Positions 8,444-16,699 of a stretch of 18,966 bases of DNA are shown here, in pieces (the stretch's first letter is position 1; each line of letters begins with the position of its first letter). This DNA comes from JBBIJH01 sp037446075 (GTDB taxonomy: Bacteria; Bacteroidota; Ignavibacteria; UBA10030; JAHEZR01), in assembly GCA_037446075.1 (NCBI GenBank), contig JBBIJH010000041.1:1-18966 (forward strand), written 5' to 3'. A program made the position numbers and the translations under genes. The notes beneath the pieces were generated by a model. It saw only the letters and a program-made list of their open reading frames with translations. It made no database searches and was not told where the DNA came from.

Positions 8444-10945
8444 TCACGGGAGAAGTGTGAAGCGCTGCCTCAGCCTAATATCGGGTGACGAGCTTCCAAT
8501 CCCGATTTCGAACTCACCCGGTTCGGCGAACCAAGCGTTCCTACTTAGACTGAAGTAAGACAGAGCACGATCGTCGATCTCAAACTCGATCTTCCTTGTT
8601 TCCCCAGGCTTCAGGCGAACTTTGGCAAATCCTTTCAGCTCTTTGAGCGGACGAGGTTCACTCGATTCAATGTCATGAACATATAACTGCGGAGTGTCCG
8701 CCCCCTCAATGATTCCGGTGTTCGTGATGTCAAAGCTGACCTTGAGCTTTTGGCCGATTCGGAGTCTGTCTGCACTGAGGCTGAGATTGCCGTACTCGAA
8801 GGTCGTGTACGACAACCCGAATCCGAAGGGAAACATCGGCTCGATACCTCTTGCGTCGAAGTGACGATAGCCCAGGAGGATACCTTCTGAATACGCCACA
8901 CGTTTGTCGCCGTCGTGGTCAAGGTAACTGTTGTAACAAGCGTTATCTTCCCACCGCTCCTCGAACGAGACCGGCAGTTTTCCCGAAGGGTTCACCTCAC
9001 CAAAGAGGATTTCCGCCAGGGCGGTCCCACCTTCCTGCCCCGGATACCAAACTTGGAGCAAACCTGCAACATTCTCGATCCATCCCGACATCGCGACATT
9101 GCCACCGGCAGTAATGACAACGATGGTATTTTTGTTGACGTTGGCGACCTCGCGAAGTAGCTCGACTTGCTCATCCGGCAACTCGAATGGGCGGTCAAAG
9201 TCTTCTCCCTCTGTCTCCGGGTTAAACCCAACACAGACCAGTGCGACATCAGCCTTTGCCGCAAGTCCCACAGCTTCAGATTCTCTGGCACTTCTACGGC
9301 GAGACCATCCAAACGCAACCTCAGCGTTTCCGCGACGCTCAACATACTCGAGCTTGATGTCGTTGAGCGTATCTGACGCAAGACGCAGCACACCTCTTCT
9401 CGTCCTCGGCGGCCTTGCCCGCGAGTTGTCGATGAGCAATTGGTCGTTCACATAAAGGCGGTATCCATCGTCACCTCGCACAATGAATTCATATTCTCCT
9501 TCTGCTTTAACTTTCAAACTTCCAGTCCACCGAACAGAAAAACTATCTGCAGGAGCCTCGTTGGCAGGCGAACCTTCTCCCCAACGAAAGAAGATTGATC
9601 TGTCGATTCTTGTCAGAATAGGAACACCAGAAAGGACCTTGTTAGCAAAGTATTCTCCCTTCAGGCCTCTTACAAGACCTTTCTTTTCATCGAGGGTCCA
9701 GAATTCCGAGCCACGGAAGATCTCTGTGAAATCAGTAACGACACCTGGGCTGTAATATACTCGGATGGAGTTCCCAGCGAGATTGATTACGCCGTCGAGG
9801 AAGCTCACAGACCGGAAAGGATCAACCCGAGAGCTTCCGCCTCCGCCAGTTACTGCAGGGTGGGCATTTGGTCCGAGTACCGCGATAGAAGAGATGTTAT
9901 TCCTGTCAATGGGAAGAAGATTCCTGTCATTCTTGAGGAGAACAGTTGCTTCCCTCGCGGCCTGCAACGCAACTGCTCTCGAATCGGGATGGTGGGGAGG
10001 GGTGCTCTCAATCGTTTGGGGACGATCAAACCAACCAAACCGAAACATGATCCGAAGCATCCTTCGTATCTTGTCATCGATCGTCGCAAGGGAAACTCTT
10101 CCTTGCTTGATCGCCGGTAGAAGGTTTCTCCGATTCATGCGCTCACCGGATGGCATTTCGAGATCAAGGCCCGCGTTCGTCGCAGCTACCGCATCGTCAG
10201 TTGCCCCCCAATCTGACATCACGAAACCGTCGAACCCCCACTCTTTCTTGAGAATGGTTCTTAGCAGGTGTGCGTTCTCCGAGCAGTAGACACCATTAAG
10301 CAAATTGTAAGCGGTCATCACAGCACCCACTTGCGCTTCCTCAACTGCAGCTCGAAATGTTGGAAGATAAATTTCGCGCAAGGTCCGCTCATTCACATCA
10401 GAACTGACTGTGTATCGTGCATACTCCTGATTGTTCGCCGCAAAATGCTTCACGGTGGCCGCGACGCCCTGACTCTGCACTCCGAGGATATATGCGACGG
10501 CCATGCGACTCGCGAGGTACGGGTCTTCCCCGAAGTACTCGAAATTCCGTCCGCACATCGGAACACGATGGATGTTTACCCCCGGGGAAAGCATGATGTG
10601 AACGCCCTTCGAGCGAGCTTCCCTCCCTACAGCTTCACCGTACTCCCGCATGAGATCCGTGTGCCACGTTGCTGCGAAGGCTATGCCCGCAGGGAATGCG
10701 GTTGCCTTCCCAGAGTTCCGAACCCCGAGCGGTCCGTCTGACATCTTGATCACAGGAATGCCGAGTCGTTCGTTGCCCCGGATACAAAATGCCTCGTAAC
10801 CGCCAAGCATATCAATCCTTTCTTCGAGCGTCATACGGGCGAGCAAGTCATTCACACGCTCTTCGACAGAAAGACCTTGATCCTGGTAAGGAAGCATTTG
10901 AGCAAGTCCTTTTTCAGCAAGTGTTCCGACGAGGATCGTCATCAT
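8444..10945 (-). CDS. GH3 beta-glycosidase with inserted PA14 domain; signal peptide cut by an in-frame stop
   Basis: A complete glycoside hydrolase family 3 enzyme of 833 residues from the ATG at 10945. The N-terminal barrel spans about 25-310, with KHFAANNQE (166-174) and the nucleophile Asp245 in VMSDWGA. The alpha/beta sandwich begins at about 330. A PA14 module is inserted at about 425-550 (GEYFANKVLSG to GWSRR). The acid/base region is ETEGEDFDRP (577-586), and a fibronectin-III-like domain covers about 735-815. This layout matches PA14-containing beta-glucosidases and their beta-xylosidase or beta-galactosidase relatives; the substrate is not decided by sequence alone. Residues 2-16 (MTILVGTLAEKGLAQ) look like the second half of a signal peptide. 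The same frame upstream reads ATG ATC CGG AAA TAA, so a stop separates the likely true start (10969) from the rest. Without readthrough, translation must begin at 10945, where no ribosome site is visible. Confidence 0.9.
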   Translation of the reverse strand: MMTILVGTLAEKGLAQMLPYQDQGLSVEERVNDLLARMTLEERIDMLGGYEAFCIRGNERLGIPVIKMSDGPLGVRNSGKATAFPAGIAFAATWHTDLMREYGEAVGREARSKGVHIMLSPGVNIHRVPMCGRNFEYFGEDPYLASRMAVAYILGVQSQGVAATVKHFAANNQEYARYTVSSDVNERTLREIYLPTFRAAVEEAQVGAVMTAYNLLNGVYCSENAHLLRTILKKEWGFDGFVMSDWGATDDAVAATNAGLDLEMPSGERMNRRNLLPAIKQGRVSLATIDDKIRRMLRIMFRFGWFDRPQTIESTPPHHPDSRAVALQAAREATVLLKNDRNLLPIDRNNISSIAVLGPNAHPAVTGGGGSSRVDPFRSVSFLDGVINLAGNSIRVYYSPGVVTDFTEIFRGSEFWTLDEKKGLVRGLKGEYFANKVLSGVPILTRIDRSIFFRWGEGSPANEAPADSFSVRWTGSLKVKAEGEYEFIVRGDDGYRLYVNDQLLIDNSRARPPRTRRGVLRLASDTLNDIKLEYVERRGNAEVAFGWSRRRSARESEAVGLAAKADVALVCVGFNPETEGEDFDRPFELPDEQVELLREVANVNKNTIVVITAGGNVAMSGWIENVAGLLQVWYPGQEGGTALAEILFGEVNPSGKLPVSFEERWEDNACYNSYLDHDGDKRVAYSEGILLGYRHFDARGIEPMFPFGFGLSYTTFEYGNLSLSADRLRIGQKLKVSFDITNTGIIEGADTPQLYVHDIESSEPRPLKELKGFAKVRLKPGETRKIEFEIDDRALSYFSLSRNAWFAEPGEFEIGIGSSSPDIRLRQRFTLLP

Positions 10946-10969
10946 GAGGATGAGTTATTTCCGGATCAT
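10946..10969 (-). other. Interrupted GH3 signal-peptide start (MIRK-stop-LIL) overlapping the DPP-IV stop codon
   Basis: An ATG at 10969 overlaps the TGA of the upstream peptidase gene (ATGA) and is in frame with the GH3 gene. It encodes Met-Ile-Arg-Lys, then TAA (10955-10957), then Leu-Ile-Leu, leading straight into MMTILVGTLAEKGLAQ. Joined, this would be a textbook Sec signal: basic n-region, hydrophobic core and small-residue c-region. A single base change in the TAA codon would restore it. Confidence 0.7.
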
Positions 10970-13206
10970 CTCCCCATAGAGATGTCTCTGAAAAGGGTCT
11001 CAGGGAATTCTTTTTCCAGGAGATACCTGTAATAGAACCTGTAATTCTCGACTGTCGAGTGAATCGCCTTCGGTCCACCCCAGCCGTGCCGTCCGCCCGG
11101 GTACACCATGAATTCAAAGTGCTTTCCAAGATCCTGGAGCGCGCTGATTAGCTGCAGGCTATTCTGCAGGTGGACATTGTCATCAATCGTACCGTGGACG
11201 ATCCGAAGCAAGCCCTTGTACTTCTTCACGTGAGTCATGACCGAGCCGAACTTGTATCCCTCAGGGTTCTCAACGGGTAAATCCATGTACCTCTCCGTGT
11301 AGTGAGTATCATAAAGCCTCCAATCCGTCACGGGGTAATGTGCAATCCCATGAGTGAAGTAATGTGAACCGTAGGTCAGTGCCATGCAGGTGACGTACCC
11401 ACCGTAACTACCACCCGCGATGCAAACTTTCGTCGTATCAACAAAAGGCTTCGCCCGAAGCCACTTTCCCAGCTCGATGTAGTCATTCATCTCCCACTTG
11501 CCCAGGTTTCTGTGCATCAGCGCAACCCCTTCTTTGCCGAAGTGACCTGAAGCCCTGTGATCCACAGATACTTGAATGATTCCTTCCATCGCAAGCCACT
11601 GGGTGCCAAGGCCTCCCGTCCTCCCCCACGAATCCGAGACCGTCCCGGCATTCGGCCCACCGTAAATGCTGATCAGGACTGGATACCGCTTAGCCTGATT
11701 GAAACCTAGTGGCAGGATCCAGCTTACAGGGAGATCATAACCGTCGGGTGTTCGAACGTAGAAAAGCTCAGCCTTCGCCAGCTCATAGTTGTCGAACTCT
11801 TTCGTCTTACTATCACCAAGTTCTCTCACAAAGTTGCCGCTCCCTTCGTACAATGCCATTTTGGAAGGAGTGATAAGGTTCGAATACGTCGTGATAAAAA
11901 ACTTTCCTTTTGGTGAGAGTCTCACGTCGTGCGAGTAATTACCGAAGGTCAGTCGAGTGAGATCTTTCCCGTTGAATTTAACTCGATACAAATCCGTTCG
12001 GGTCGAAGCTTCCTTCCTGGCAGTGAAATAGACAACCCCTTTTTCATCATCAACGAAGAGCACATTCGTTACAGTACATCTGCCCATCGTGATCCGATTC
12101 CTCATTTTGCCGTCGATCCCATGGAGGTACAGATGGCTCCATCCGTCCTTGTCGCTCTGCAGAATAAACCCCTTGTTGTCCTTCAAGAAATGGATGGCTT
12201 CAAACCATTCGACCCATGAGGGTTGGTGTTCGAGATAGATCTGTCTCTTCTTTCCAGTCAAGGGGTCAACAGAATAGAGCTTCAGCGTGTCTTGACCCCT
12301 GTTCATCCACTGAACAATGAGTTGATCCCCACCCGGAGTCCAGAAAGGCATCCCAAAGTATTGATCTGCTTTTTCGTCGAAATCAGCCCACACGATGTCT
12401 CCTCCCCCTACGGGCACGATGCCGATGCGAACCTCTGGATTCGGATCTGCAACTTTGGGGTAGCGCGTGTTCTCGAGAGATCCATGGACGCCTTCAGAGT
12501 TGAAGATCGGGAACACGGGAACCTTCGAGTCATCCGAACGCAAGAAAGCGATCCTCTTGCTGTCCGGAGACCACCAGAACGATCGATAGCGAGAAGGCCT
12601 GCCGAGGATCTCCTCATAATAAACCCATGACGCCCATCCGTTGTACACGACGTCCGAGCCATCGGTGGTATACCGATACTCCTTTCCGGATGTAACGTCC
12701 ACGGCGAAAAGGTTGTTATCCCTGGTGAAGCCCACATAGTTCCCATCCGGTGAAAAGGTAGGGTTTTTCTCTTCTGATGCAGTCTGTGTCAGCCTCTTGA
12801 ACTCTTTCAGCTCCGTGTCCAAGAGGTAAAGATCTTTTTCTTTGACGTAGATAAATCGTGTGGACTGCGCGTTGGAAGTTGCTGGCGTCTCGACGTTGAC
12901 ATCAGGACCCACAAGTTCTTTGAACTGCCCGAGGTCTCTGTATACTGTTTCCGCACCCGATTTCACATCCACCGAGTAAACCTTTTGCCTGTCGTCTCCT
13001 TCTTTTTTCTTCATCTCCAGATAGTGCTCATCGTCTGCCCAGCCGATGATGTTCGGAAGTGGCTGCAATATCCTTGGCTCAGCGTTTTTGAAGATTTGTT
13101 CGAAAGTGAGTCTCTTCCTCTCCTGGGCGTGGAGAGAACCGAACCCTGTAATAGCGACAAGACCAACCATCAAGACAACAGAGCGCGAGCGTCCCAGTAC
13201 TTTCAT
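10966..13206 (-). CDS. S9B-type dipeptidyl peptidase IV, secreted/periplasmic
   Basis: A serine exopeptidase releasing Xaa-Pro (or Xaa-Ala) dipeptides from peptide N-termini. The 746-residue protein begins with a Sec signal (MKVLGRSRSV, hydrophobic core, GFGSLHAQ; cleavage near residue 28). The eight-bladed propeller domain (DPPIV_N) covers about 40-480 and carries the double glutamate that anchors the substrate amino terminus (VYYEEILGR, Glu198-Glu199). This pair separates DPP-IV from plain acylaminoacyl peptidases. The alpha/beta-hydrolase domain has Ser600 in GGSYGGY, Asp675 in HGTIDDNVH and His707 in GGRHGWGG, so the triad is intact. The ATG at 13206 has AAGGAG 8 nt upstream (13215-13220). 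It lies about 50 bp after the DUF5916 relic and its stop overlaps the presumed original GH3 start. It is the first intact gene of the series that continues to the left edge. Confidence 0.94.
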   Translation of the reverse strand: MKVLGRSRSVVLMVGLVAITGFGSLHAQERKRLTFEQIFKNAEPRILQPLPNIIGWADDEHYLEMKKKEGDDRQKVYSVDVKSGAETVYRDLGQFKELVGPDVNVETPATSNAQSTRFIYVKEKDLYLLDTELKEFKRLTQTASEEKNPTFSPDGNYVGFTRDNNLFAVDVTSGKEYRYTTDGSDVVYNGWASWVYYEEILGRPSRYRSFWWSPDSKRIAFLRSDDSKVPVFPIFNSEGVHGSLENTRYPKVADPNPEVRIGIVPVGGGDIVWADFDEKADQYFGMPFWTPGGDQLIVQWMNRGQDTLKLYSVDPLTGKKRQIYLEHQPSWVEWFEAIHFLKDNKGFILQSDKDGWSHLYLHGIDGKMRNRITMGRCTVTNVLFVDDEKGVVYFTARKEASTRTDLYRVKFNGKDLTRLTFGNYSHDVRLSPKGKFFITTYSNLITPSKMALYEGSGNFVRELGDSKTKEFDNYELAKAELFYVRTPDGYDLPVSWILPLGFNQAKRYPVLISIYGGPNAGTVSDSWGRTGGLGTQWLAMEGIIQVSVDHRASGHFGKEGVALMHRNLGKWEMNDYIELGKWLRAKPFVDTTKVCIAGGSYGGYVTCMALTYGSHYFTHGIAHYPVTDWRLYDTHYTERYMDLPVENPEGYKFGSVMTHVKKYKGLLRIVHGTIDDNVHLQNSLQLISALQDLGKHFEFMVYPGGRHGWGGPKAIHSTVENYRFYYRYLLEKEFPETLFRDISMGR

Positions 13207-13257
13207 GGGGTATTCTCCTTAAGATTTTGAGGTATTGAGCTGCTTAGCTTTAGTACT
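13207..13257. other. 51-bp spacer upstream of the DPP-IV gene
   Basis: Holds the DPP-IV ribosome site (AAGGAG on the minus strand at 13215-13220) and no clear promoter. Transcription of the left-hand series may therefore start farther upstream, in or before the DUF5916 relic. Confidence 0.4.
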
Positions 13258-14062
13258 CTATATCCACCACAGGTAAGACGTCTTGAAGAAGAAGGCGCGC
13301 CTCGTTTCGAGGTAACGGCCACTATCGACATAGCCTCCGCTCTCCAATCGAATCATCTCAGAATGTGAGCCATGGCCGATGTGGATCACCGTCCCCGGAA
13401 TGTAGATGAATGACACGAGAAAATCAGTAAACAACTGTCTTCTGAAGTCGTTGAACTCGACGACTCCGCGAAGAAAGAATGGCTTTTTTCTAGAAAAAAG
13501 AGAACATATCGAAGGTCAGCATCCACCTACCCGCAGTGTGCCCCGATTAGGTCGCAGTCTGGGTTGTGTGTGCCATCAACGATCAGCTCAGAACCGATTC
13601 CACACTTAGCCGTGAGACTGGGCTCGCCCTTTCCCTCCCGAGCGTCGAAGGCTCCTTCCTCGCGAGAGTGCTTGCTACTGTAGGTAGTAGCGGGGAGAGT
13701 TCGACGACGCGATAGCCTCTCCGACCTTCAAAAACCACCGGCATCGTCTGCGTCAGCCACGGACCTCCTATATCAGGGCTAAGAGGCGGGTACAAGGCAT
13801 TGAAATGCGAAGCAAAGGTTTTCGTTGTCGATCCAGCCCAGACCTCCGGCTCTTCAACCAATTCGCGACCGAAATCCGGCCACCAGCTCTTGAACCCGGT
13901 TAAGCGTTGAGCGACCTGCCATGGTGATTCCATCAGTTTTCCCTCAATCAGGGGCTGCGTGCTCGCGCGTAGAGTTTCAATTAGCCCCTCTGCAGAAGCT
14001 GGGACGCTGAACAACGGAGACATGAAGACACAAATAGACAGTTTTTTCGCTAAGCCGTCCAT
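13258..14062 (-). pseudogene. Relic of a CBM9-like/DUF5916 outer-membrane beta-barrel protein
   Basis: Pieces of one family appear in the right order on the minus strand but not in one frame. From 14062 there is a signal peptide (MDGLAKKLSICVF to ASA). It is followed by a CBM9-like start, IEGKLMESPWQVAQRLTGF, corresponding to the family pattern of an Asp-Gly-x-Leu-x-Asp-x-x-Trp followed by an Ala and a Phe. This frame ends at 13583. Near 13577-13484 another frame carries NPDCDLIG, a TAG stop, then VDADLRYVLFFLEK, resembling the DUF5916 block NPDF...VEAD...LFFPEKRPFF. After a frameshift in an A-run the C-terminal part follows: KKPFFLRGVVEFNDF, then FIYIPGTVIHIGHGS and the barrel end AFFFKTSYLWWI, stop at 13258. 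Intact members usually have about 700-800 residues; here only about 270 codons remain, so most of the barrel is deleted. Family members are poorly characterised. Confidence 0.72.
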
Positions 14063-14267
14063 TCATAACGCCAAGTCTTTTTAAGACGCTCTGTAGACAG
14101 AGTTCACCTGAGTCTACGTTGAACGAGTTGAATGAAGCAGTGAGTACCTCATCGAGACCAAAGACTTGAAAGGAAATACGTGGAAGGTCCGCCAAGATCT
14201 GCACCAGAAGGTTTATCTAGAATTCTGACTTGCCTGCTTGAGAAACTAAGGAAAGAACAGGGGAAAA
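14063..14267. other. 205-bp spacer between pxpA and the DUF5916 relic
   Basis: No gene recognised. It contains a perfect 6-bp inverted repeat, GTAGAC (14093-14098) and GTCTAC (14112-14117), with a 13-nt spacer. It also contains a small hairpin-forming stretch, CTCTG-TAGA-CAGAG (14089-14102). These could be operator remains for the relic gene's promoter, but no -10/-35 pair is convincing. Confidence 0.35.
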
Positions 14268-15041
14268 TCAAGAAGCCGAATAGAATGACTGAATGTTTAC
14301 GCCCTCCTGCAAGAGCCTCGCCCTCACGGTCTTCGCGATCTCGACGGCATTTGGAGTGTCTCCATGAATACAGATTGTCTTCGCGGTTATGGGAACCTCC
14401 CTACCATCGACAGCATTGACAAATTCTTCTAAGACGATTCTCAGAGCTTGGTCTGCTGCTTTTTCCGGATCTACGATCAACGCGTCTTTAAACTTCCTCG
14501 ATCTCAGGCTCCCGTCGGGCTCGTAGACCCGGTCAGCAAAGGCTTCGGGGGCAACTCTTAACCCCCGAGACTTGGCGTGCTCCAGCAACCGAGAACGAGG
14601 CAGACCAACAACAATTGTAGCCCGATCGAACTGGATGACGGCCCGGACAAAGACCCTCGCGATTTGAAGATTCCGACAAGCATCAGCGTAGAGCGCACCG
14701 TGCGGTTTGATGTGAGATACTCGGACTCCATGTTTCGCAGCTAACTCTCCCACTGCACCAAGTTGATACAAGAGATAAGCCTCAAGGTCATTCATCGAAA
14801 GCTTTATGGTGACCCGTCCGAATTTTTCCCTGTCGGGATAACTCGGATGTGCAACCACTCCCAGCTTGAGCTTTTTCGCCACTCGAATCGTCCTCTCTAT
14901 TTGTTCAGGTCCGCCAGCGTGGAAGCCACAAGCGATGTTCGCCGACGAGACGTACCGCAACACCGCCTCCTCCCTCTTCTGATCTTCCCTTGTGGCGGCT
15001 TCACCAACATCAGCGTTGAGATCAATCGACTTCACAGGCAT
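14268..15041 (-). CDS. pxpA: 5-oxoprolinase subunit A (LamB/YcsF family)
   Basis: Part of the bacterial ATP-dependent 5-oxoprolinase PxpABC, which opens 5-oxo-L-proline (pyroglutamate) to glutamate in the cytoplasm. Residues near the start read IDLNADVGEA, the family signature. NIACGFHAGGP follows at about 36-46, then VVAHPSYPDREKFGR, SHIKPHGALYADA and the C-terminal ICIHGDTPNAV. This is the complete set of PxpA blocks, and the 257-residue length is normal. Two ATGs are possible (15047 and 15041). GGAG lies 7 nt before 15041 but only 1 nt before 15047, so 15041 is chosen. It follows the MFS gene by about 25 bp and is probably co-transcribed with it. The partner subunits pxpB and pxpC lie on the same strand upstream, separated by the MFS gene and a toxin-antitoxin pair. 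Confidence 0.94.
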   Translation of the reverse strand: MPVKSIDLNADVGEAATREDQKREEAVLRYVSSANIACGFHAGGPEQIERTIRVAKKLKLGVVAHPSYPDREKFGRVTIKLSMNDLEAYLLYQLGAVGELAAKHGVRVSHIKPHGALYADACRNLQIARVFVRAVIQFDRATIVVGLPRSRLLEHAKSRGLRVAPEAFADRVYEPDGSLRSRKFKDALIVDPEKAADQALRIVLEEFVNAVDGREVPITAKTICIHGDTPNAVEIAKTVRARLLQEGVNIQSFYSAS

Positions 15042-15068
15042 GGCCATACTCCGACTTTGATGGTAGTC

Positions 15069-16295
15069 CTAACACACTAGTGGCTTGCCTTTGGTTTCAG
15101 GGAGAAAGAGAATTGTTACCGCGCCGAGAATGAAAAACAAAGATGTTGTCCCTAGCGCGGTCCCAAGCCCATATTTATCACCAAGGCCACCAATCGCAAA
15201 GGGTGCGAGAGCGCTAAACGCCCGACCAACATTGTAAGTAGTTCCCTGACCGGTGCCTCTCAGTGACGTTGGAAACAGCTCTGCAAGCATCGCTCCGAAC
15301 AAACTAAAATATCCCGAGCCGAAAAACCCCACCGCTGGCCCAAGCAGGAGAAGGAGGAATTCACTCCGAGCGAGTTGTCCGTAGGCCGGAACAAGGACCG
15401 CAGCGCAGACAAGGTACGCTATGAAGGCTGGCCTTCGCCCGATCCGGTCTGAGATGATCCCAAAAGAAATGTATCCTAACAGCGCGCCGATCTGAATTGG
15501 AATGATCCAACCTGAAGTGCGAACAATTCCAAGCCCAGCTCCGCCGTCTTCAACGGGCGTTGATAGAAACCCGGGAAGCCACGTGAAGACGCCCCAGTAG
15601 GCGAAGAGCACCATCATCGTCAAGAAGCTTGCGATCACCGTCTTCTGAAGAAGTGGCGGCGTGAGGAGCTGAGCGAACTGCCTTTGTTCCGCTTGATCCC
15701 TTTTCTGCTCTCGCCAGATCATTGGCTCCGGGACGTTCCTTCTGATCCACATAGCCACGATGGCTGGCAGAACTCCGATGAGAAACAAGACTCGCCAACC
15801 AAACAAAGGAAGAACAAGCGCAGTCAGAATCGCGGCCAGGATGTAGCCTAAGGCCCATCCAGATTGCATGATCCCAATAGCTTTGCCTCGATGGTGCGCA
15901 GGCCAAGTCTCGGACACGAGCACCGAGCCAGTAGACCACTCCCCTCCCATACCGATTCCTAACAGTCCTCGCCATACAGCAAGCTGCCAGACATTTTGCG
16001 CAGTGGCGGTTCCTGCAGAACAGATCGAGTAAATCAGAATTGTAATTACAAGTGATCTCGACCTTCCAATGCGATCAGCGAGGACGCCAAACAAGATGCC
16101 ACCTGCGGCCGAACTGATCAGAGTCACGGAAGCCAAGCTCCCGGCAGCTCCAGAGCTTAATTCGAACTCTGCTTTGATGGTCGTAAGCGCGAAGGCATAG
16201 AGCATCACATCCATCGCGTCGAGAGTCCAGCCGAGGTAGGCTGCAAGCAGCGCCTTCCATTGCTCTTTGGAAATTTTACGAGACCAGTGTGGCAT
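15069..16295 (-). CDS. MFS transporter of the sugar/carboxylate (SHS-like) type; candidate 5-oxoproline permease
   Basis: The 408-residue protein has about 12 hydrophobic segments and the MFS signature loop ADRIGRSRSLV after the second segment, repeated in the second half as SDRIGRRPAF. The N-terminal YLGWTLDAMDVMLYAFAL resembles proton symporters of the sialic-acid/aromatic-acid/carboxylate group. RGLLGIGMGGEWSTGSVLVSE is a typical fourth-fifth helix motif of that group. The gene is directly followed by pxpA and preceded, across the toxin-antitoxin pair, by pxpBC. Uptake of 5-oxoproline or a related organic acid is the most economical role, but this is inference from context. The minus strand lacks a purine-rich ribosome site before the ATG at 16295; the next upstream in-frame stop is 24 nt away, so the start cannot lie much farther out. 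Confidence 0.88.
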   Translation of the reverse strand: MPHWSRKISKEQWKALLAAYLGWTLDAMDVMLYAFALTTIKAEFELSSGAAGSLASVTLISSAAGGILFGVLADRIGRSRSLVITILIYSICSAGTATAQNVWQLAVWRGLLGIGMGGEWSTGSVLVSETWPAHHRGKAIGIMQSGWALGYILAAILTALVLPLFGWRVLFLIGVLPAIVAMWIRRNVPEPMIWREQKRDQAEQRQFAQLLTPPLLQKTVIASFLTMMVLFAYWGVFTWLPGFLSTPVEDGGAGLGIVRTSGWIIPIQIGALLGYISFGIISDRIGRRPAFIAYLVCAAVLVPAYGQLARSEFLLLLLGPAVGFFGSGYFSLFGAMLAELFPTSLRGTGQGTTYNVGRAFSALAPFAIGGLGDKYGLGTALGTTSLFFILGAVTILFLPETKGKPLVC

Positions 16296-16435
16296 TTTCA
16301 GGAGGATGGCCGCCTGTCATGCGCCAGTGCGGCGATGTCTGAGCGCAAGACAAGAAGGGAGCGTGGTATGACAAGAGAACGATCGGCAAAAACAGAAATA
16401 GCGCCCCTGCAACATGGGACGGTCAGCTGCCAGTC

Positions 16436-16699
16436 TCACTCGTAGTGGGACCACATGCTGATGACTTTCACAATATGGCGATCTTCGAGGACTTGATACA
16501 CGAGACGATCCTTTATGTTAATGCGGCGGGAATAAGCTCCCGTCAGATCTCCTACAAGCTTTTCAAATCGTGGCGGGCTTTGGAATGGGTTTACTTCCAA
16601 TATTTTGAGGAGTTGTTCTGCTTTGGGTTTCAAGCCAGTGGACGCAAGCTTCTTGGCGTCTTTATTAGCCTCTTTGGTGTAAACAAGCTTCCATTTCAC
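16436..16699 (-). CDS. yoeB: YoeB/Txe-family toxin (ribosome-dependent mRNA endonuclease)
   Basis: The 87-residue product from the GTG at 16699 aligns closely with YoeB: KWKLVYTKEANKDAKKLA at the start, a middle block PPRFEKLVGDLTGAYSRRIN, RLVYQVLED, and the end ISMWSHYE. The family's catalytic Glu, Arg and C-terminal His-Tyr residues are all present, so the toxin looks active. YoeB cleaves mRNA at the ribosome when its antitoxin is degraded. The GTG overlaps the antitoxin stop (GTGA) and has GGAGC about 8 nt upstream, so this start is preferred to the longer GTG at 16720. Expression is coupled to the antitoxin gene. Confidence 0.93.
   Translation of the reverse strand: MKWKLVYTKEANKDAKKLASTGLKPKAEQLLKILEVNPFQSPPRFEKLVGDLTGAYSRRINIKDRLVYQVLEDRHIVKVISMWSHYE

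Noticed and set aside
10955..10957. Recoding of the TAA as an amino acid (readthrough) in the GH3 start
   Set aside because: TAA is the least leaky stop codon and other genes in the window end with TAA normally, so recoding in this organism is unlikely.
13977..14204. 75-codon minus-strand frame upstream of and overlapping the DUF5916 relic
   Set aside because: Protein-like in places but no family recognised; it overlaps the signal peptide of the relic in another frame and has no ribosome site I can support.
16433..16451. Imperfect stem GTCTCACT/AGTGGGAC at the end of the toxin gene as a terminator
   Set aside because: It includes coding bases and the stop, contains a wobble pair, and is not followed by a T-run on the transcribed strand.
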